This document shows, one piece after another, positions 25,047 through 36,414 of a stretch of 64,000 nucleotides of DNA (position 1 is the first letter of the stretch; every line of letters begins with the position of its first letter). Origin of the DNA: Sthenelais limicola (taxonomy: Eukaryota > Annelida > Polychaeta > Phyllodocida > Sigalionidae); NCBI GenBank assembly GCA_942159475.1, contig OW804096.1:45879744-45943743 (forward strand), in the 5' to 3' direction. The notes beneath the pieces are model-generated. The model saw only the letters and a list, made by a program, of their open reading frames with translations, had not been told where the DNA came from and searched no databases. Made by a program: the position numbers and the translations under genes.

Positions 25047-26600
25047 CTATTTCTTGGCAGCCCCCCCTCGCTGAAAATTCTGGCGAGGTTGGCCCTGGCT
25101 GTTCGGGTTTCTGGGCCTGAACTGCTGCTGCTGTTGCTGGGGCATTTGAGGCTGTTGGTAACCCTGGTTCTGCTGCCAGTAGGGAGCGGGGCCTTGGGGG
25201 AACTGGTATTGGCCTTGTTGTTGTTGTTGCCCAAAGGCTTGTTGTTGTCGACCACCTCTAAAGCCCCTGCCTTTTCCTTTTTTGCCTCCCCTTCCTGATC
25301 CCCTAGCGGATCTCTCAAGCTTCTTCCTGACTTTGTACGCCGAATCACTCTCTTCCAAAGATTCTTTTAAGTTTCCTCCCAACAGCCAGTCGGCTGACGA
25401 GGGGGTAGCGTGAGACAAGATACCCGCATATCTTTGATCCACATGGGTTTTAAGGGCCTCCTTTCTCCTATCATTCAGCTCTTGGGATACAAAAAGCAAC
25501 ATTCTCACCAGATCCTCTGCTACATGGGCAAGGTCGGCAAGTTCATGTTTAGTGGAAGCCGTGTACACCTCCATGACTCCCGTTACTGAGGCATTAATCG
25601 TTCTTTGCATGTACTTAAATTTTTTGTCTGCCGTTCTTCCATTTTCAGGGGTCACTCCCCACAAGGCTCTGTCAATTTTAGGGACTTTAAGCGAGTCGGC
25701 GTTTTCTGGCCTAGGGTACTTAGCCAACGTTTCTTCAATTTTCGGTCTACAAGGTTTGGGGAACCAAGTTGTTATCATATCAAGACAAGTTTCAGAGAGG
25801 TCTGGACCCACCTTTTCATCCTCTTTTTCCTTGAGGAGAAGTTTAGTGCGTTTCTCCACCTCGGAGAGATGCTTAGGCTCCTTGGGATCCTCCTTTTGCT
25901 GGGTTTTTTCCTCCCCCGCAAGCTGTTTAGCCAGCTGTTTAAGAACAGTTTCATTATCCTTAGCTTTCTCTTCCCTATCATTCTCCAAGTTAACATTATC
26001 CTCATCTTCCTCCTCATCCTCCTCATCATCATCATAGTAGCCAAAATAAGAGTCAGTTTCAGAGATATCGTGCTCTCTAAATCGTTTCCTCGACTGGCCC
26101 CCATAGAAGGGTGGCGGGCCACGAGGCTGGGGAGGCATAGGAGGGGGACCACGAGGCGGGCCATAGGCGTTGAAGCCGTTAAATCCTCCATTAAATCCTT
26201 GGTTATAACCACCGTAACCATAATTATAATCCCAGTTCATCTGATTTTGGGGGCCCTGATTCATGGGGCCCTGCTGTAGGGCTTGGAGATGTTGAACTTC
26301 ATTCCTCAGATCAGAAACTAGCTTGAGAATGTCCGGGTCTTCCCCTCGGCCTTTAGCCGCCTCCGGGACTTTGTGCTCCGGTAAGGTGGCCGCCATATTG
26401 GCTGCGTCTCCTCCAGGTCCCTTGGTGTTATTCTCCGCCGTCTTGTCGGCACCACCATTCTTGTCACCCATTTTCCTTCTTGCTCTGAGTTTAGGAGGAA
26501 CTCTCCCAGGTAGTAACTGTCTATAGAGCTGCTCTTGCGCCTGCTGATTACCCAGCTCGAAACTACCCGTGTCTCTACTGTTGCGAGTTATCCTCGGCAT
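25047..26600 (-). CDS. DIRS gag-like ORF1 protein
   Basis: A 517-residue frame from ATG at 26600, the first protein of the element and presumably its capsid/RNA-binding protein. Order: a basic N-terminus (MPRITRNSR), a charged segment, a Gly/Pro/Asn-rich region with repeated GFN and RGPP blocks, and a very acidic patch (DDDEEDEEEDED). Next is a helical central region of about 220 residues, the likely capsid-like core. The C-terminus is basic, then Gln/Asn-rich, with GRGGKKGKGRGFRGG and runs of Q. No zinc knuckle is visible, as is usual for DIRS gag. The ATG lies seven bases after a good splice acceptor, which supports this start over the upstream GTG. It stops with TAG at 25049-25047 just after a G7 run. 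Confidence 0.88.
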   Translation of the reverse strand: MPRITRNSRDTGSFELGNQQAQEQLYRQLLPGRVPPKLRARRKMGDKNGGADKTAENNTKGPGGDAANMAATLPEHKVPEAAKGRGEDPDILKLVSDLRNEVQHLQALQQGPMNQGPQNQMNWDYNYGYGGYNQGFNGGFNGFNAYGPPRGPPPMPPQPRGPPPFYGGQSRKRFREHDISETDSYFGYYDDDEEDEEEDEDNVNLENDREEKAKDNETVLKQLAKQLAGEEKTQQKEDPKEPKHLSEVEKRTKLLLKEKEDEKVGPDLSETCLDMITTWFPKPCRPKIEETLAKYPRPENADSLKVPKIDRALWGVTPENGRTADKKFKYMQRTINASVTGVMEVYTASTKHELADLAHVAEDLVRMLLFVSQELNDRRKEALKTHVDQRYAGILSHATPSSADWLLGGNLKESLEESDSAYKVRKKLERSARGSGRGGKKGKGRGFRGGRQQQAFGQQQQQGQYQFPQGPAPYWQQNQGYQQPQMPQQQQQQFRPRNPNSQGQPRQNFQRGGAAKK

Positions 26601-26606
26601 GGAGAT

Positions 26607-26766
26607 CTGAAGGCAAAAATGATAACGACAGTTATTCACGACCACCAGGGTAACTGTACATGTAATTCAGGGGAGTTAAGTGGTGATCTTCGATCCATGC
26701 CACCTCCCAAATAGAAAAACAAGTAATTAAACTTGAATTCTAGGAAATAAATAGGTAAATACTTAC
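26607..26766 (-). other. Putative 160-nt intron in the DIRS 5' leader
   Basis: On the minus strand GTTGG/GTAAGTATTT at 26766 is a strong donor and TTTTTGCCTTCAG at 26607 a good acceptor. Splicing would remove most of the leader between the terminal repeat and gag and place the gag ATG seven bases into the new exon. This is sequence-signal evidence only. Confidence 0.45.
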
Positions 26767-26812
26767 CCAACCTGAAAACTCCGTGTCGCCGTGTCTGAAA
26801 AAGGCGCGTGGA

Positions 26813-26881
26813 CTGACGTGTGCCGCGCATGCGCGTACATCTCGTAGAGTCTCGAACACTAACGTGATGGACGAGACATAA
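26813..26881 (-). repeat. DIRS left terminal repeat (5' end)
   Basis: This 69-nt inverted terminal repeat starts (minus strand) with TTATGTCTCGTCC. Its inner 34 nt match the other end exactly in inverted orientation, and the outer part is diverged from it but identical to the internal complementary region. It contains the 12-nt palindrome CGCGCATGCGCG at 26824-26835. In DIRS elements the left terminal repeat carries the promoter. Confidence 0.92.
26824..26835. promoter_or_regulatory. CpG palindrome CGCGCATGCGCG, NRF-1-like site in the terminal repeat
   Basis: The core GCGCATGCGC agrees with the nuclear respiratory factor 1 family consensus. A second copy lies in the other terminal repeat at 21548-21559. 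Position near the element's 5' end suggests a promoter element; binding is inferred from motif only. Confidence 0.4.
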
Positions 26882-27267
26882 TAGCTATGAAATATGATTG
26901 TAGAAGAAATAAAGGGAACTCTCTTTTCCCGACCTAAGAGTATGGAAGTGTTTATTTTAGATATTGATAATACAACTATGTAATCAGCCAATGCTCTAAA
27001 TCTAGCATATCTAACTACTCTATATTTTGATTTTGATATTTTGTCGCATTCCCCAACTTTATGTCAGATAAAAGAACCGTGGTTTCCTGCTCTTACATTA
27101 TGGCCTATGATAAGTATATTATGTCTGTGTATAATATAACTCCACGTTATAGTTCAGACTACCATTGCTACCTCCACACCAATTTCCTCTCCGGATAAAG
27201 CTGTAGTATAGTGAGTGTTTTTTCACGCCAATTGTTGGTGGTATACCTTGGCATCAACATCCTACTA

Positions 27268-27376
27268 AAGGGCCGCACACACATAGCCGAATTCAAGGCC
27301 GATCTGGGCTTAAGTCGCACGACTTCAGGAATAATTTGTAGAAATTGTTACCCCAAATCTTGGATGTGTGTACCTC
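27268..27376. repeat. Degenerate short inverted-repeat element (candidate)
   Basis: The left edge reads AAGGGCCGCACACACATAGC followed by CGAATTC. A weak inverted match to it (GGATGTGTGTACC) occurs about 90 nt to the right. The AAGGGCC...AGCCGA edge resembles that of the better preserved element at 61037. Low confidence in the right boundary. Confidence 0.3.
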
Positions 27377-29460
27377 GTAAAAAAATCAACGACATCGTAG
27401 CACTTCTACGACTAATCGCACGACATGACATGGACTGAATTTTGGCCAATACCTCCATGATTTGGGCCTCGAATTCAGTCTGCTACTTGTCATACGAATT
27501 TCAAACAACCCGTACCATGATCATAATAGTGTGGAAGAACTATAGCACAAATCTCCTTGCTTGTACGGGAACAGCTGCTCTTGTAGCGACTGTCTCCATG
27601 ATATCAAATTAGGTGAGAATAATATGAGATGAAAAGACTAAAAAGTATCCACTTATTTGTCTCTTGAAAGATCCAGCGCCCATCGTTTACCTCTTTTGCA
27701 AGCCTAATGGCCATTGCTGCCTGCATATTCAACAGAGGGCTGTGCATCATTGCATATTTGAATAGAAAAGTTCCATTGCTGTAAATAATTACATTAGAAC
27801 GTGTCAATTATCTGTAGTGCTGTACGGTTTGCCGTGTAGAGATCCTGACTCTTATTTTGCTCAATCAGTGAGAAGTCATTCTATTGTTCTTTTGAACAAT
27901 TTGATGATCATTTAATGTGTCCCCCTATTCTGCAATGGTATACGCAATTATTTAATCTATTGAAAGGTTTTAGAGCTTTCCCCAGTCTCGAATGAAGCTA
28001 TTGATGAGAGTGTTTTGATTATAGAATGGCTTCAGATACGTTGGTGTTTCAGCCGTCTTATAAAAGTGAAAAAAATACTTGTTTTCACAGTCCGTTATTT
28101 CATGGTAAAAGTGCCGTCTTATATATATATGCATAGGATGCTGGAAGGAAGTTCCATTATTAGACTTTGAGTACCTTGCAACATTCATGAAAATCGATTA
28201 AACAGTCTCGGCACACTTATATGATTCATTACGAATTTTGGATGCAGGCTCAAAGAATAAATAAGTTATGAACTTTGTCCATATATATGACATTAGAGAC
28301 AAGTCTCGGCACAATGAGCTACAATGCAGGGTGTCGAAATGGTTACTCCGGACCACGCTACTATAGTGTATACAATATATTCTACCTTGACTTTACGTAT
28401 TATAGTATGAATACCTTTTCGATAAGAACATGGGCTAATATATTGCCCCTTTTCCCCTATGTGCTTGTAACATGCTATAACAAAATCTAGCCTTAGCTTC
28501 TGTTGTATAGGCCAGGAATCAGGACAGAGAATAATATTGTAGATATGAATATTTAGGGGAAATGTTTACTCAGGATTATACACCGCAATGGCTATTGAGG
28601 GGTTGCACATGATGCGTTATTGGTCGAGAAACCAATTCGTCCTTCGCAGTAACTTGACTGCAGTGTTGTGTTCTGTTAGCTCTTCATCGTAAGGAAATCC
28701 GACATATCTTATCTTGTCATAAGTATCGTGTTACTAATCTGAGTATTGTGGGTTTTGTAACAACATATTCCGATGGAAATTGCACATAGCCCTTCTGTGA
28801 ATGGAATTGTATGTTAGCGTGTACAATAATTCCTTGCGTTTAAATGCAATGATCTATTAAGGTTACTGATATATTTTCTACAATTAGAATTAAAAATTCA
28901 TCTACACTTCCAGGGGAAATTGATCTTAAGGTTATATCTAAAATAAATATTTTAACCCAAAGCGCTCGTCCGCCAGGTTATCATTATGATTTTGAAAAAA
29001 ATGTCTGACTACATGGTATGTATCTTTCTTCATGGGTGTTCGGATCATTCCTGGTCTCGTAACATTTGCCAGGGACATTTATCCGTGGCTCTTGATCTCC
29101 CTAAGATGACAACAGGACCGCAAAATGTGCTTTTTATCCGTGACACCATCTCGTTAGAATGTCAGTGTAATAGTGGAGATATTACCACGTCCGGTGTTTA
29201 AGATTTCACACAGCCCTCGCCATCAGAGCTCCTAATCGGATAAAAATTCATGGCAACGAGCTGCTTTGAAAAGCATTTATCGGAGGATTTAATCAAGAAG
29301 GGATTGCAATGTAAGACCATGCGGAGGGCTTAGAACGATATGTGATAGGCAGAGGTGTCTTACCTTGCTTGTGCCTGTCACTATTCTATTTCTCTCTTCA
29401 CTCGTCTTTCTATTCTACCTATTCGCCTAGCTATTTGCTACACCCATGATTATATTACCG

Positions 29461-29614
29461 CCCCCCCCACACACACACACACCTCCTCCAACTCAATCTC
29501 ATTCATGCCCTTTATTTAAAAAAACCCAAACCATCTCTCTCTCTCTATATATATCCCCATAGAACTAGCTTAGTTCTATGATATCCCCCCCCCCACACAC
29601 ACACCCTCTCTCTC

Positions 29615-29660
<46 letters not shown>
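29461..29660. repeat. Compound microsatellite cluster: C8-(AC)n, C10-(CA)n-(CT)n
   Basis: Two poly-C plus CA modules lie about 115 nt apart (29461-29482 and 29585-29602). The second runs into about 57 nt of nearly pure CT (29604-29660). Between them are a CT/AT tract and the hairpin at 29558-29580. Confidence 0.9.
29558..29580. repeat. 10-bp-arm hairpin between microsatellites
   Basis: CATAGAACTA, loop GCT, TAGTTCTATG: perfect arms, sitting between the two poly-C/CA modules. No assigned function. Confidence 0.55.
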
Positions 29661-29666
<6 letters not shown>

Positions 29667-32639
29667 CTCGCTCGCCCGCTATCTCACCACCTCTTTCTCT
29701 CTCACTATCTGCTTTCTATTGACATCTCCTTCACCATTCTGTTAGTCAATACTGTTTCTCTGTCTTGCCAAACCTTCCTCTTTATTTCGTTTCCCATCCA
29801 CCTGATACTCTTAATCTCCTTTTCTCCCACAGCATCTCCAAAGCCAATATCCTTCCATTATTGCAGGGTGTGTGTACTTAAGTGTCATATGCGCCCATCT
29901 CTCGGCTCTTGGCCTGGCCGTCTGATGAATATTAATTGAGCTTGCTATATTAGCGCCAATAAGCCTGCTCCTCCCTTCCTCCTGTCCTTCACTCCCTCAA
30001 TTTCGTTGGCTTAATTTCTGTGGTGGCTGTTTACTTCATCATGTTGAATTCTACCCTCATGTCTTTTATCTACATCAATGAGCTCTCCGTAACCTTGATT
30101 TAGAATAGATTGTGTATGATATTATAGCGGTTCCTTTACAATGGCATGTATTTTAAGATAAATAATGTATTCAACCACTCCACTATTATGCAAGTTAGTT
30201 TGAATTACGCATACTAATTATGAATACTAATTCTTGGATTGGCATTCGGTTGAATAGGCAGCTCATATAACTATACCTCAATAACTCATTCTATGTATTG
30301 TATTGGTTTGACCAATCCATACACGTATGACTGGATTACTATTATACGAATGGATAATAGAAATCGAGAAATCATAATTCTTCACCATCTTTTCAGAACG
30401 CTAGATTTACATTGTGTTACCATTTGAGTTTTCAATTTCAATTTTCAATGAATGAATGAAGGCTCATAAAAGAGGACCGAGCGCAGTTGTAATTGAGATC
30501 TTGAAATTTGAAATAATGTTTTCGATACAAATGTACGCGCATACAGTGAATAGCTTTTTCAGTGGTCGTATACGCTGGTGAAGAGATGTCTGATTTATGT
30601 TGCTCTCGTGAACACAATTCCACTGTGTTGTGGTTCTAATATCATTATAGACAAGATGTCTAACCAATGTAATGTATGGTTTCCAGTTTGTTCCTTATCA
30701 GATATCATTCCACTCAATGCGTTCTTCCTATAGCTCTCTGCCTAGAAATGCCTCAATACAAAGTTGCAATGATGTATGTCTGTATATATATATGTATTAT
30801 TAGAGGATTAATGACGGACATTGAGGGCAGAATCTGCCACTGCAACTTATAACCCCAGAGGCTAAATACATATATAATGTATTGCATATATACTGACAGA
30901 AAACAATGGAGTGGTCCCTGGGGGCGAAAATGGCATGTATTCAGCCTGAGATACCCAACACTTGAGAGCGTAAAAACCATTCTGATGGTGTTTCTATCTC
31001 GCCTTGATAGATGGGCTCCGACTATGTCAACACCTTCAGACTGCAACTACAACTGTCTCGCCTCGCCTGGCCAACCCTCTTGCTCCCTTTCTCTCTTTCT
31101 CCTCCCATGACAGACGTTGGAGCCATCTGGTGTTTTTCGGGTGGCCTCTTATTCCATTTTGCTGCACACATCAAGCTATATCACCGGTCTGCTTTCCATT
31201 AAAATACTATGGCTTCCAGCTTCGCGCGAGCGAATGCCACCATCAAGATCTCCCCAATTCAATCCCGTGTGAACTTTAACTCCTGTCCCTCTGACATGCG
31301 TGCCAGTCATTCAGAACTAGCTCAGGGTTCACAACTCCTATTTAAAAGCGTCTATAGAAACGATAGAAAAACACCTATATGAACCCATATCGAGTTTATA
31401 ATTATTTCACTTGAATAAAATATTTGATCTTCACAAATTTCAAGGCATGAAGTATGACTTGATGTCAGCGTGATTCGTATGGCACCAGTTTTAATACTTG
31501 TGATGTATATTTTATGGGTAACGTTGCCAAATTAATTAGGTGAAATGTCATGAGATATCCTTGTTTTTATTAGGAAATGTATTCATCACTACATAATTGC
31601 ATGGTCAAAGTAGGGAATTGATGAAATGCCTTTTAACCAATTAAAAATGCCCTACATATTAAGTTCCTCAAGTGTGTTGGATTTTAATAGATTACTGCAT
31701 GTAGAAGACATTGATATGATTTCCCTTTCACCGCTATTGCTCTTGGATTTGCTCTTTAGTGTTTGAGCATTCTGTATTTAAGATTAACAGCGCAACATCT
31801 TCTGAATAGAAGCCGTTCCAGCTTCATATGTATATATTTTACACGATATCCCTTGGGTGTAATATAATCATAAATAAAACACCACCTAGGGGAAATATGA
31901 ACCCATTATGGATTCTATTGGAAAGTGATACGTCCGGGATTGATGGCGTCTGCACTAATGCCACAGTTGTTTTTCGTCACCCTCATAGACTATGATTGTA
32001 TTTGATACAATGTTTAAGAGTATAGTTTATGTCAGTCCTGGCATATCACCGTTCATCTCCTAGAATTCCCATTGGCACCTTGTCCCACTTCTTAACGTCA
32101 ATTCACACCCAAATCATGCAAATTGGTGCTTTAATATATTGCTTTAATAACTTAACCACAACAATGACAAGCTTTTTGTTCTAGCAGGGATGATTTTTTT
32201 ACGAGCACTCTGTTAAGAATTGTTCCTTATCTTGCTGATTAAGCAATATGTAATTAAAATTTAGTAGGAGTGGAGTAGTAGTGGGAAGAGAAGGGGACGC
32301 GGAAGGGGAATAAAATGGAGTCTTGGCCACTATTTAATTGCCATTCCGATATCATTATCTGGGTAATGACCCAATAGAAGGTATAAAACCTTTATTGTGC
32401 ACAGTAAATTTATATTATCCCAACTCTTTACTAATCTAAACTAACATTCAATACTCGTTGTCTGAACTATAAATTTGGTTATGGAGAAGCAGGTTAGAAA
32501 CTGTGTCTATTATTATGCATAAAAACTGTGCCATGCAGGAAGTAAAACAACAAATATTAATGAAGTGATATATTGAAGGCATATAGAAGATTGGGAGATG
32601 GAGAAAACATCTAAGTGGTACTTATGATCTATTTCAAAT

Positions 32640-32712
32640 GGCGGGAGTAGCTTAGTTAGTGAAGCTGGGACTGCACGTCTACAGTATAACGGGTGTTGGA
32701 ACCGTTCAGAAA
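32640..32712 (+). repeat. tRNA-like segment, possible SINE head
   Basis: GGAGTAGCTTAGTTAGTGAAG resembles a polymerase III A box with a closing D-stem (GCTT/AAGC). About 40 nt later GGTGTTGGAACC is a poor B-box match. The anticodon and T stems do not fold well, so it is not a functional tRNA. A decayed tRNA-derived SINE is the best alternative to chance. Confidence 0.25.
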
Positions 32713-32816
32713 ACTAAGCTCTTGCCATAAGTCCGTAACCAAAGTTATGCACACATATATAATGCATAAATACATCGTTGTTCAGAGCAAGTGATACATC
32801 GTAGAGGGGAGGGGAC

Positions 32817-32880
32817 TGGTGGTGGTAAGGGGGGGGTAAAAAAAGGTGTCGGGGGTGGGGGTGGAGGGGTGGGGGAGATA
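32817..32880 (+). repeat. G-rich tract with G-quadruplex potential
   Basis: Plus-strand G runs of 8, 5, 5, 4 and 5 occur within about 50 nt. In 32851-32875 four runs of at least four G are separated by loops of 1, 4 and 1 nt. The minus strand gives a poly-proline open frame that is an artefact of the tract. Confidence 0.8.
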
Positions 32881-34980
32881 TAAAGCCGTGCCCTACTGCT
32901 GGGCACGCTGGTTGGAAGGTCGTACATATTCAGACTTCATGACCGTCCTCGAAGAATGCTAATGAACCTTTACAGAAACCTGTGTCCAGGTGTTTGCATC
33001 AGGTATGCGCCAGGGAAACCCTAAGATGCCATCCATACCATAGCATCTCAATAAAAGCCTGACCCCTGGTCACTCAGCTTATATAAATGGCCGCGTTTAA
33101 TTCCCCACCACCTAGGCGGATATTGCCTAGATGCATGGGCACCTCGGGGCACTGCGTAGGAAGATAGGTTATACAGGCCATTGGTGGAAGTAATGCTCAC
33201 ATTTCTCTTGATGCCATGTCTCAGAGCTTTCAAAGTGCTGGATGAATTACTAATTGTATGTATACCGTCATTATAAATGACGGGAACATTGACCTGAACG
33301 AATTGGGGAGAGAGCGTGGGAGAGAATAGAGGAATGATTGTGGGGAAGGGATAGGAGGAGAGCCGGGATGGAAAGAGATAAAAGGACGGTTTCTTAGTAG
33401 GGGAAAGGAAGGAGTTGCCGGGTGAGAAGCCAGCAAAAGGTAAAAGACCTGGTGAATGGGAAATGGGAAGGACTGAGAGGGAAATAAAGAAGAGTAATAC
33501 ATCAAGTGAGCGTTCGTTTTATAGGAAATACTCTTGACACGGATGCATAAAATAAACTACCATCATTTCTCTCGTCAGTTGTAAAACGATCATAATCTAT
33601 TATTTATTGAAATCCTGTTGTCATATTTCCTCATCTTTGATCTTTGCTACCTTCCTCTGAGAAATCCTTACATTTTTTTGTTATAATGTGTACACTCATA
33701 TTTGAATTTGTATAAGGAGTGAAATATTAATCCAATGGCATGCCATCGTTGTGTTACACTCTTTCCCCCTATCATGAGATTAAAATGGAGACGTATCGGG
33801 TTTAAGAAAACAAATATGCCGAGAGGTTTTAGTTTGAAGAGAATAACAAGCGTTGACTCATCTCCAGGCTGCTAATGTGTTAGTATTTCAAAGTCTACCC
33901 AGGATACATACTCATTAGGCTGCAGGCATGTAAAGGATCCTTTTCCTATCACCCAACACCTCGCCCATTGTTTTATGCATGGCAGTAGTTTTGTTAAACC
34001 CTCTCCGCTATAGACAAGCTCGTCGGTAGCCGAACCACTCAGAAATGCTTTTGGCTAATTAGACGAAGTTTAAGCGGAGGACTACAAATAAGATATAATG
34101 TCATAATGTCTATTTTAGGCGCATGCTATTGAATAAGGCTTCGTAGGGAAAATGCATGGAACGTGCTTGCCGAGTTCTCCTTTACTATCGCTCCCCCGCT
34201 TATACCTATTTGCTCAGGTTTAGACTGAGAACCTATAGGAATATTTTATTATTTCTGCCTCACGGTCCTCCACCCCCTTCTCTATAGCTCTTTATGTTAC
34301 CCTGTCTCCCTTCTATTTTTTCTCGCCTTTCATTTTCCGTCCCCGTTTTTGACCCTGTCCTTCGCTCGTCCATTTGACTGTTCCTAATGACGTCTCACGT
34401 TTGGTGGTTCTCTCTTTACCAATGCAAATCCCCCTCTTCCATTGCTCTGGTTTCTCTTCTCTCCCCGACGCACACTGATATCTGCTATCTTTTCCCCTAC
34501 TCCTCTACGGAAACATTGAGAGGAATAATCTTGAGTTCTACATAAACCGGCAATATAAGAGGCTGAAGGGGAACTGTATAGATACTGGTTTTGACCCAGG
34601 GGATTTGGATTGAAATCTTGCCTGCATTCCCTGCTGTCGCAGATGGCTTCCCACTCCGCTCTTTAATACTGACTTTGTGGAATTGTCAGTCAACGAGACG
34701 CATCGCTCTTTCACTATAGTTCTTCATTTCACTTCGTCGTTTTCCATGGGATCCAGTTGCTGTGGTTGCCCATCTTGTATACTTATCGAAATTCCTCCTG
34801 CTCCTCCAAAGTTTCTACCTCTTCCTCGACCTACATTTCTTGTCACCCAATTACCCCCCTTCTACGCCTACTGTCCCCGCTGTCCCCTGGCCTTTTTACC
34901 CTTTTTCTCAGTACCCTTTAATTGGTTCCTTTTTGTCTTTATTCATTTTTTTTCATTTGATATTTCTTTTCTTGTTGTCT

Positions 34981-34989
34981 CCCCCCCCC
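34981..34989. repeat. C9 run in a pyrimidine-rich stretch
   Basis: Part of a pyrimidine-rich region from about 34770 to 35030 on the plus strand. The open frame over it is compositional. Confidence 0.8.
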
Positions 34990-36368
34990 ATACCTTCCTC
35001 CCTCCTCCCCTGCCGCTACGTCCTATAGTGAATCCTTAACGTCTTCATAATACCTTCGCACCATGCATGTCTCACATTCCCTCTTGCTGTCTATGCCATT
35101 ACCTTTCCTTAAGCTTGGGATCTAAAGACCTGTTGAACCGCGAAATTCCCTAGCCGACACGACCGGCAATATATCTGAAACATTCCACAGGTCTTTTTTA
35201 TTACCTGACTTATGGTCTGCTATTGCCAGTAGAAGGGAGGGGGTCCTGTGACCTTCATCCGAACGTGGAGGACGAGTGGGAGAGAAGGGGGAAGAGCGGG
35301 AGTTTGGCGAGTGGAAAGTGGAGGTATATATGATGTGGAGGGAGTGGGAGTTCGGTTTGGTTTTTGGTGTTATTTTACGCCCTCAGTAATGGGCAGCGGA
35401 AGTGAGTCAATCAAGCTATATAGGAGAAATTGTACAAAAGGACAGAAGAGGGAAGTGGCGAAGAAAAAATGTGCTGAAAGGAGAAGCAGAGAGAAACAAG
35501 AGATGGGTTTGAGAAGCAGAAATGCAGTAGTCGCTGCGGTAGAAGTTGAGAGAGGAAATAGGGTCAGATTAAAGCGCCTGGAATGTGTGAGGGATGATTA
35601 CTATAAATGTAAGGAATGCGCGTCTGGTAGTGTATGGGTACAGGAGGGACTTCTCCGGGGAATCACATTAACCCTTTTATATGATGTGATCCTTCTGGGC
35701 CCGTGCTCCAGTCACTACATCAGGAGAATCTCCTGAAGCTAGGGATTTACCGACAGAATGAAGATTGCTGCTCTTGTATCCCCTTAGGAAATTATTATAG
35801 GGATAGTCCCTTGGGCAGGCGCTCCCTTAAGTACCTGAGATTCTCTTGGGTTTCTCCGTGAGTTTTTCTTCGTTTATCTGATTCAGGTTTACATTTTATC
35901 ATATATTATATAAATGAATTGTATATCAGGTCTACGTATCTAAAAATATGCAGTAACATCTACTCTTGTTAACTATGCAGTGTGTAGGTTTTACCATTTT
36001 AATTTATTAACCCTTGACTTAGGAGTGCAGTCATTTGGCAATATCAGGAGACCAAAATATTCATTAGAAAAACGTTCACTAATATAACAGCAAATAACCC
36101 GATGCATGCCTCAAAACGTATTTTTGTGTTAGGGTTAAATTGGTGGGTAGCTGGTCGAATGGATTTTCCTTAACACTCTAGTAATGAATCCAAAAACCCT
36201 GCCCATAAGTCACCTCTCTTTACCCCCATCACCCTTATCTATGATGTATACCATTATTGACTCAGCTCGGATGAGTTACCATGTCTAAACGTATTACCCC
36301 ATGTCTGGGTCTGAGTATTAGCGATGTCTGGTACCATATGTGCCTGCACCAAATATCTTTTCATGTCT

Positions 36369-36414
36369 ACTACTTACAAACTAAAGTCCCAACTACTTAC
36401 AAACTAAAGTCCCA
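36369..36414. repeat. Exact 23-bp tandem duplication
   Basis: Two identical, directly adjacent copies beginning ACTACTTACAAACTAAAG and ending TCCCA. Confidence 0.9.

Larger units (their letters stand above)
21451..26881 (-). mobile_element. DIRS1-type tyrosine-recombinase retrotransposon, full length
   Basis: The element is 5,431 nt. Along the minus strand it has an inverted terminal repeat, gag, reverse transcriptase/RNase H, a methyltransferase-like segment, tyrosine recombinase, an internal complementary region and an inverted terminal repeat with extension. This is the DIRS1 group layout; the related Ngaro and PAT groups have split direct repeats instead. No integrase, aspartic protease or LTR is present, as expected. 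Boundaries are fixed by the internal complementary region, which reproduces both ends joined through TTAT. The flanks read as an uninterrupted site with a single TTAT core and no longer target-site duplication. Elements of this class replicate through a circular DNA inserted by the recombinase. It lies antisense to the syntaxin-6-like gene, apparently in its intron 3. All three main frames are long and open apart from two possible -1 shifts, so the copy may be recent. Confidence 0.95.

Noticed and set aside
25043..26279. Several long frames on both strands over the gag region
   Set aside because: They overlap the clear gag frame in other frames and reflect its Gly/Gln/Glu-rich codon composition.
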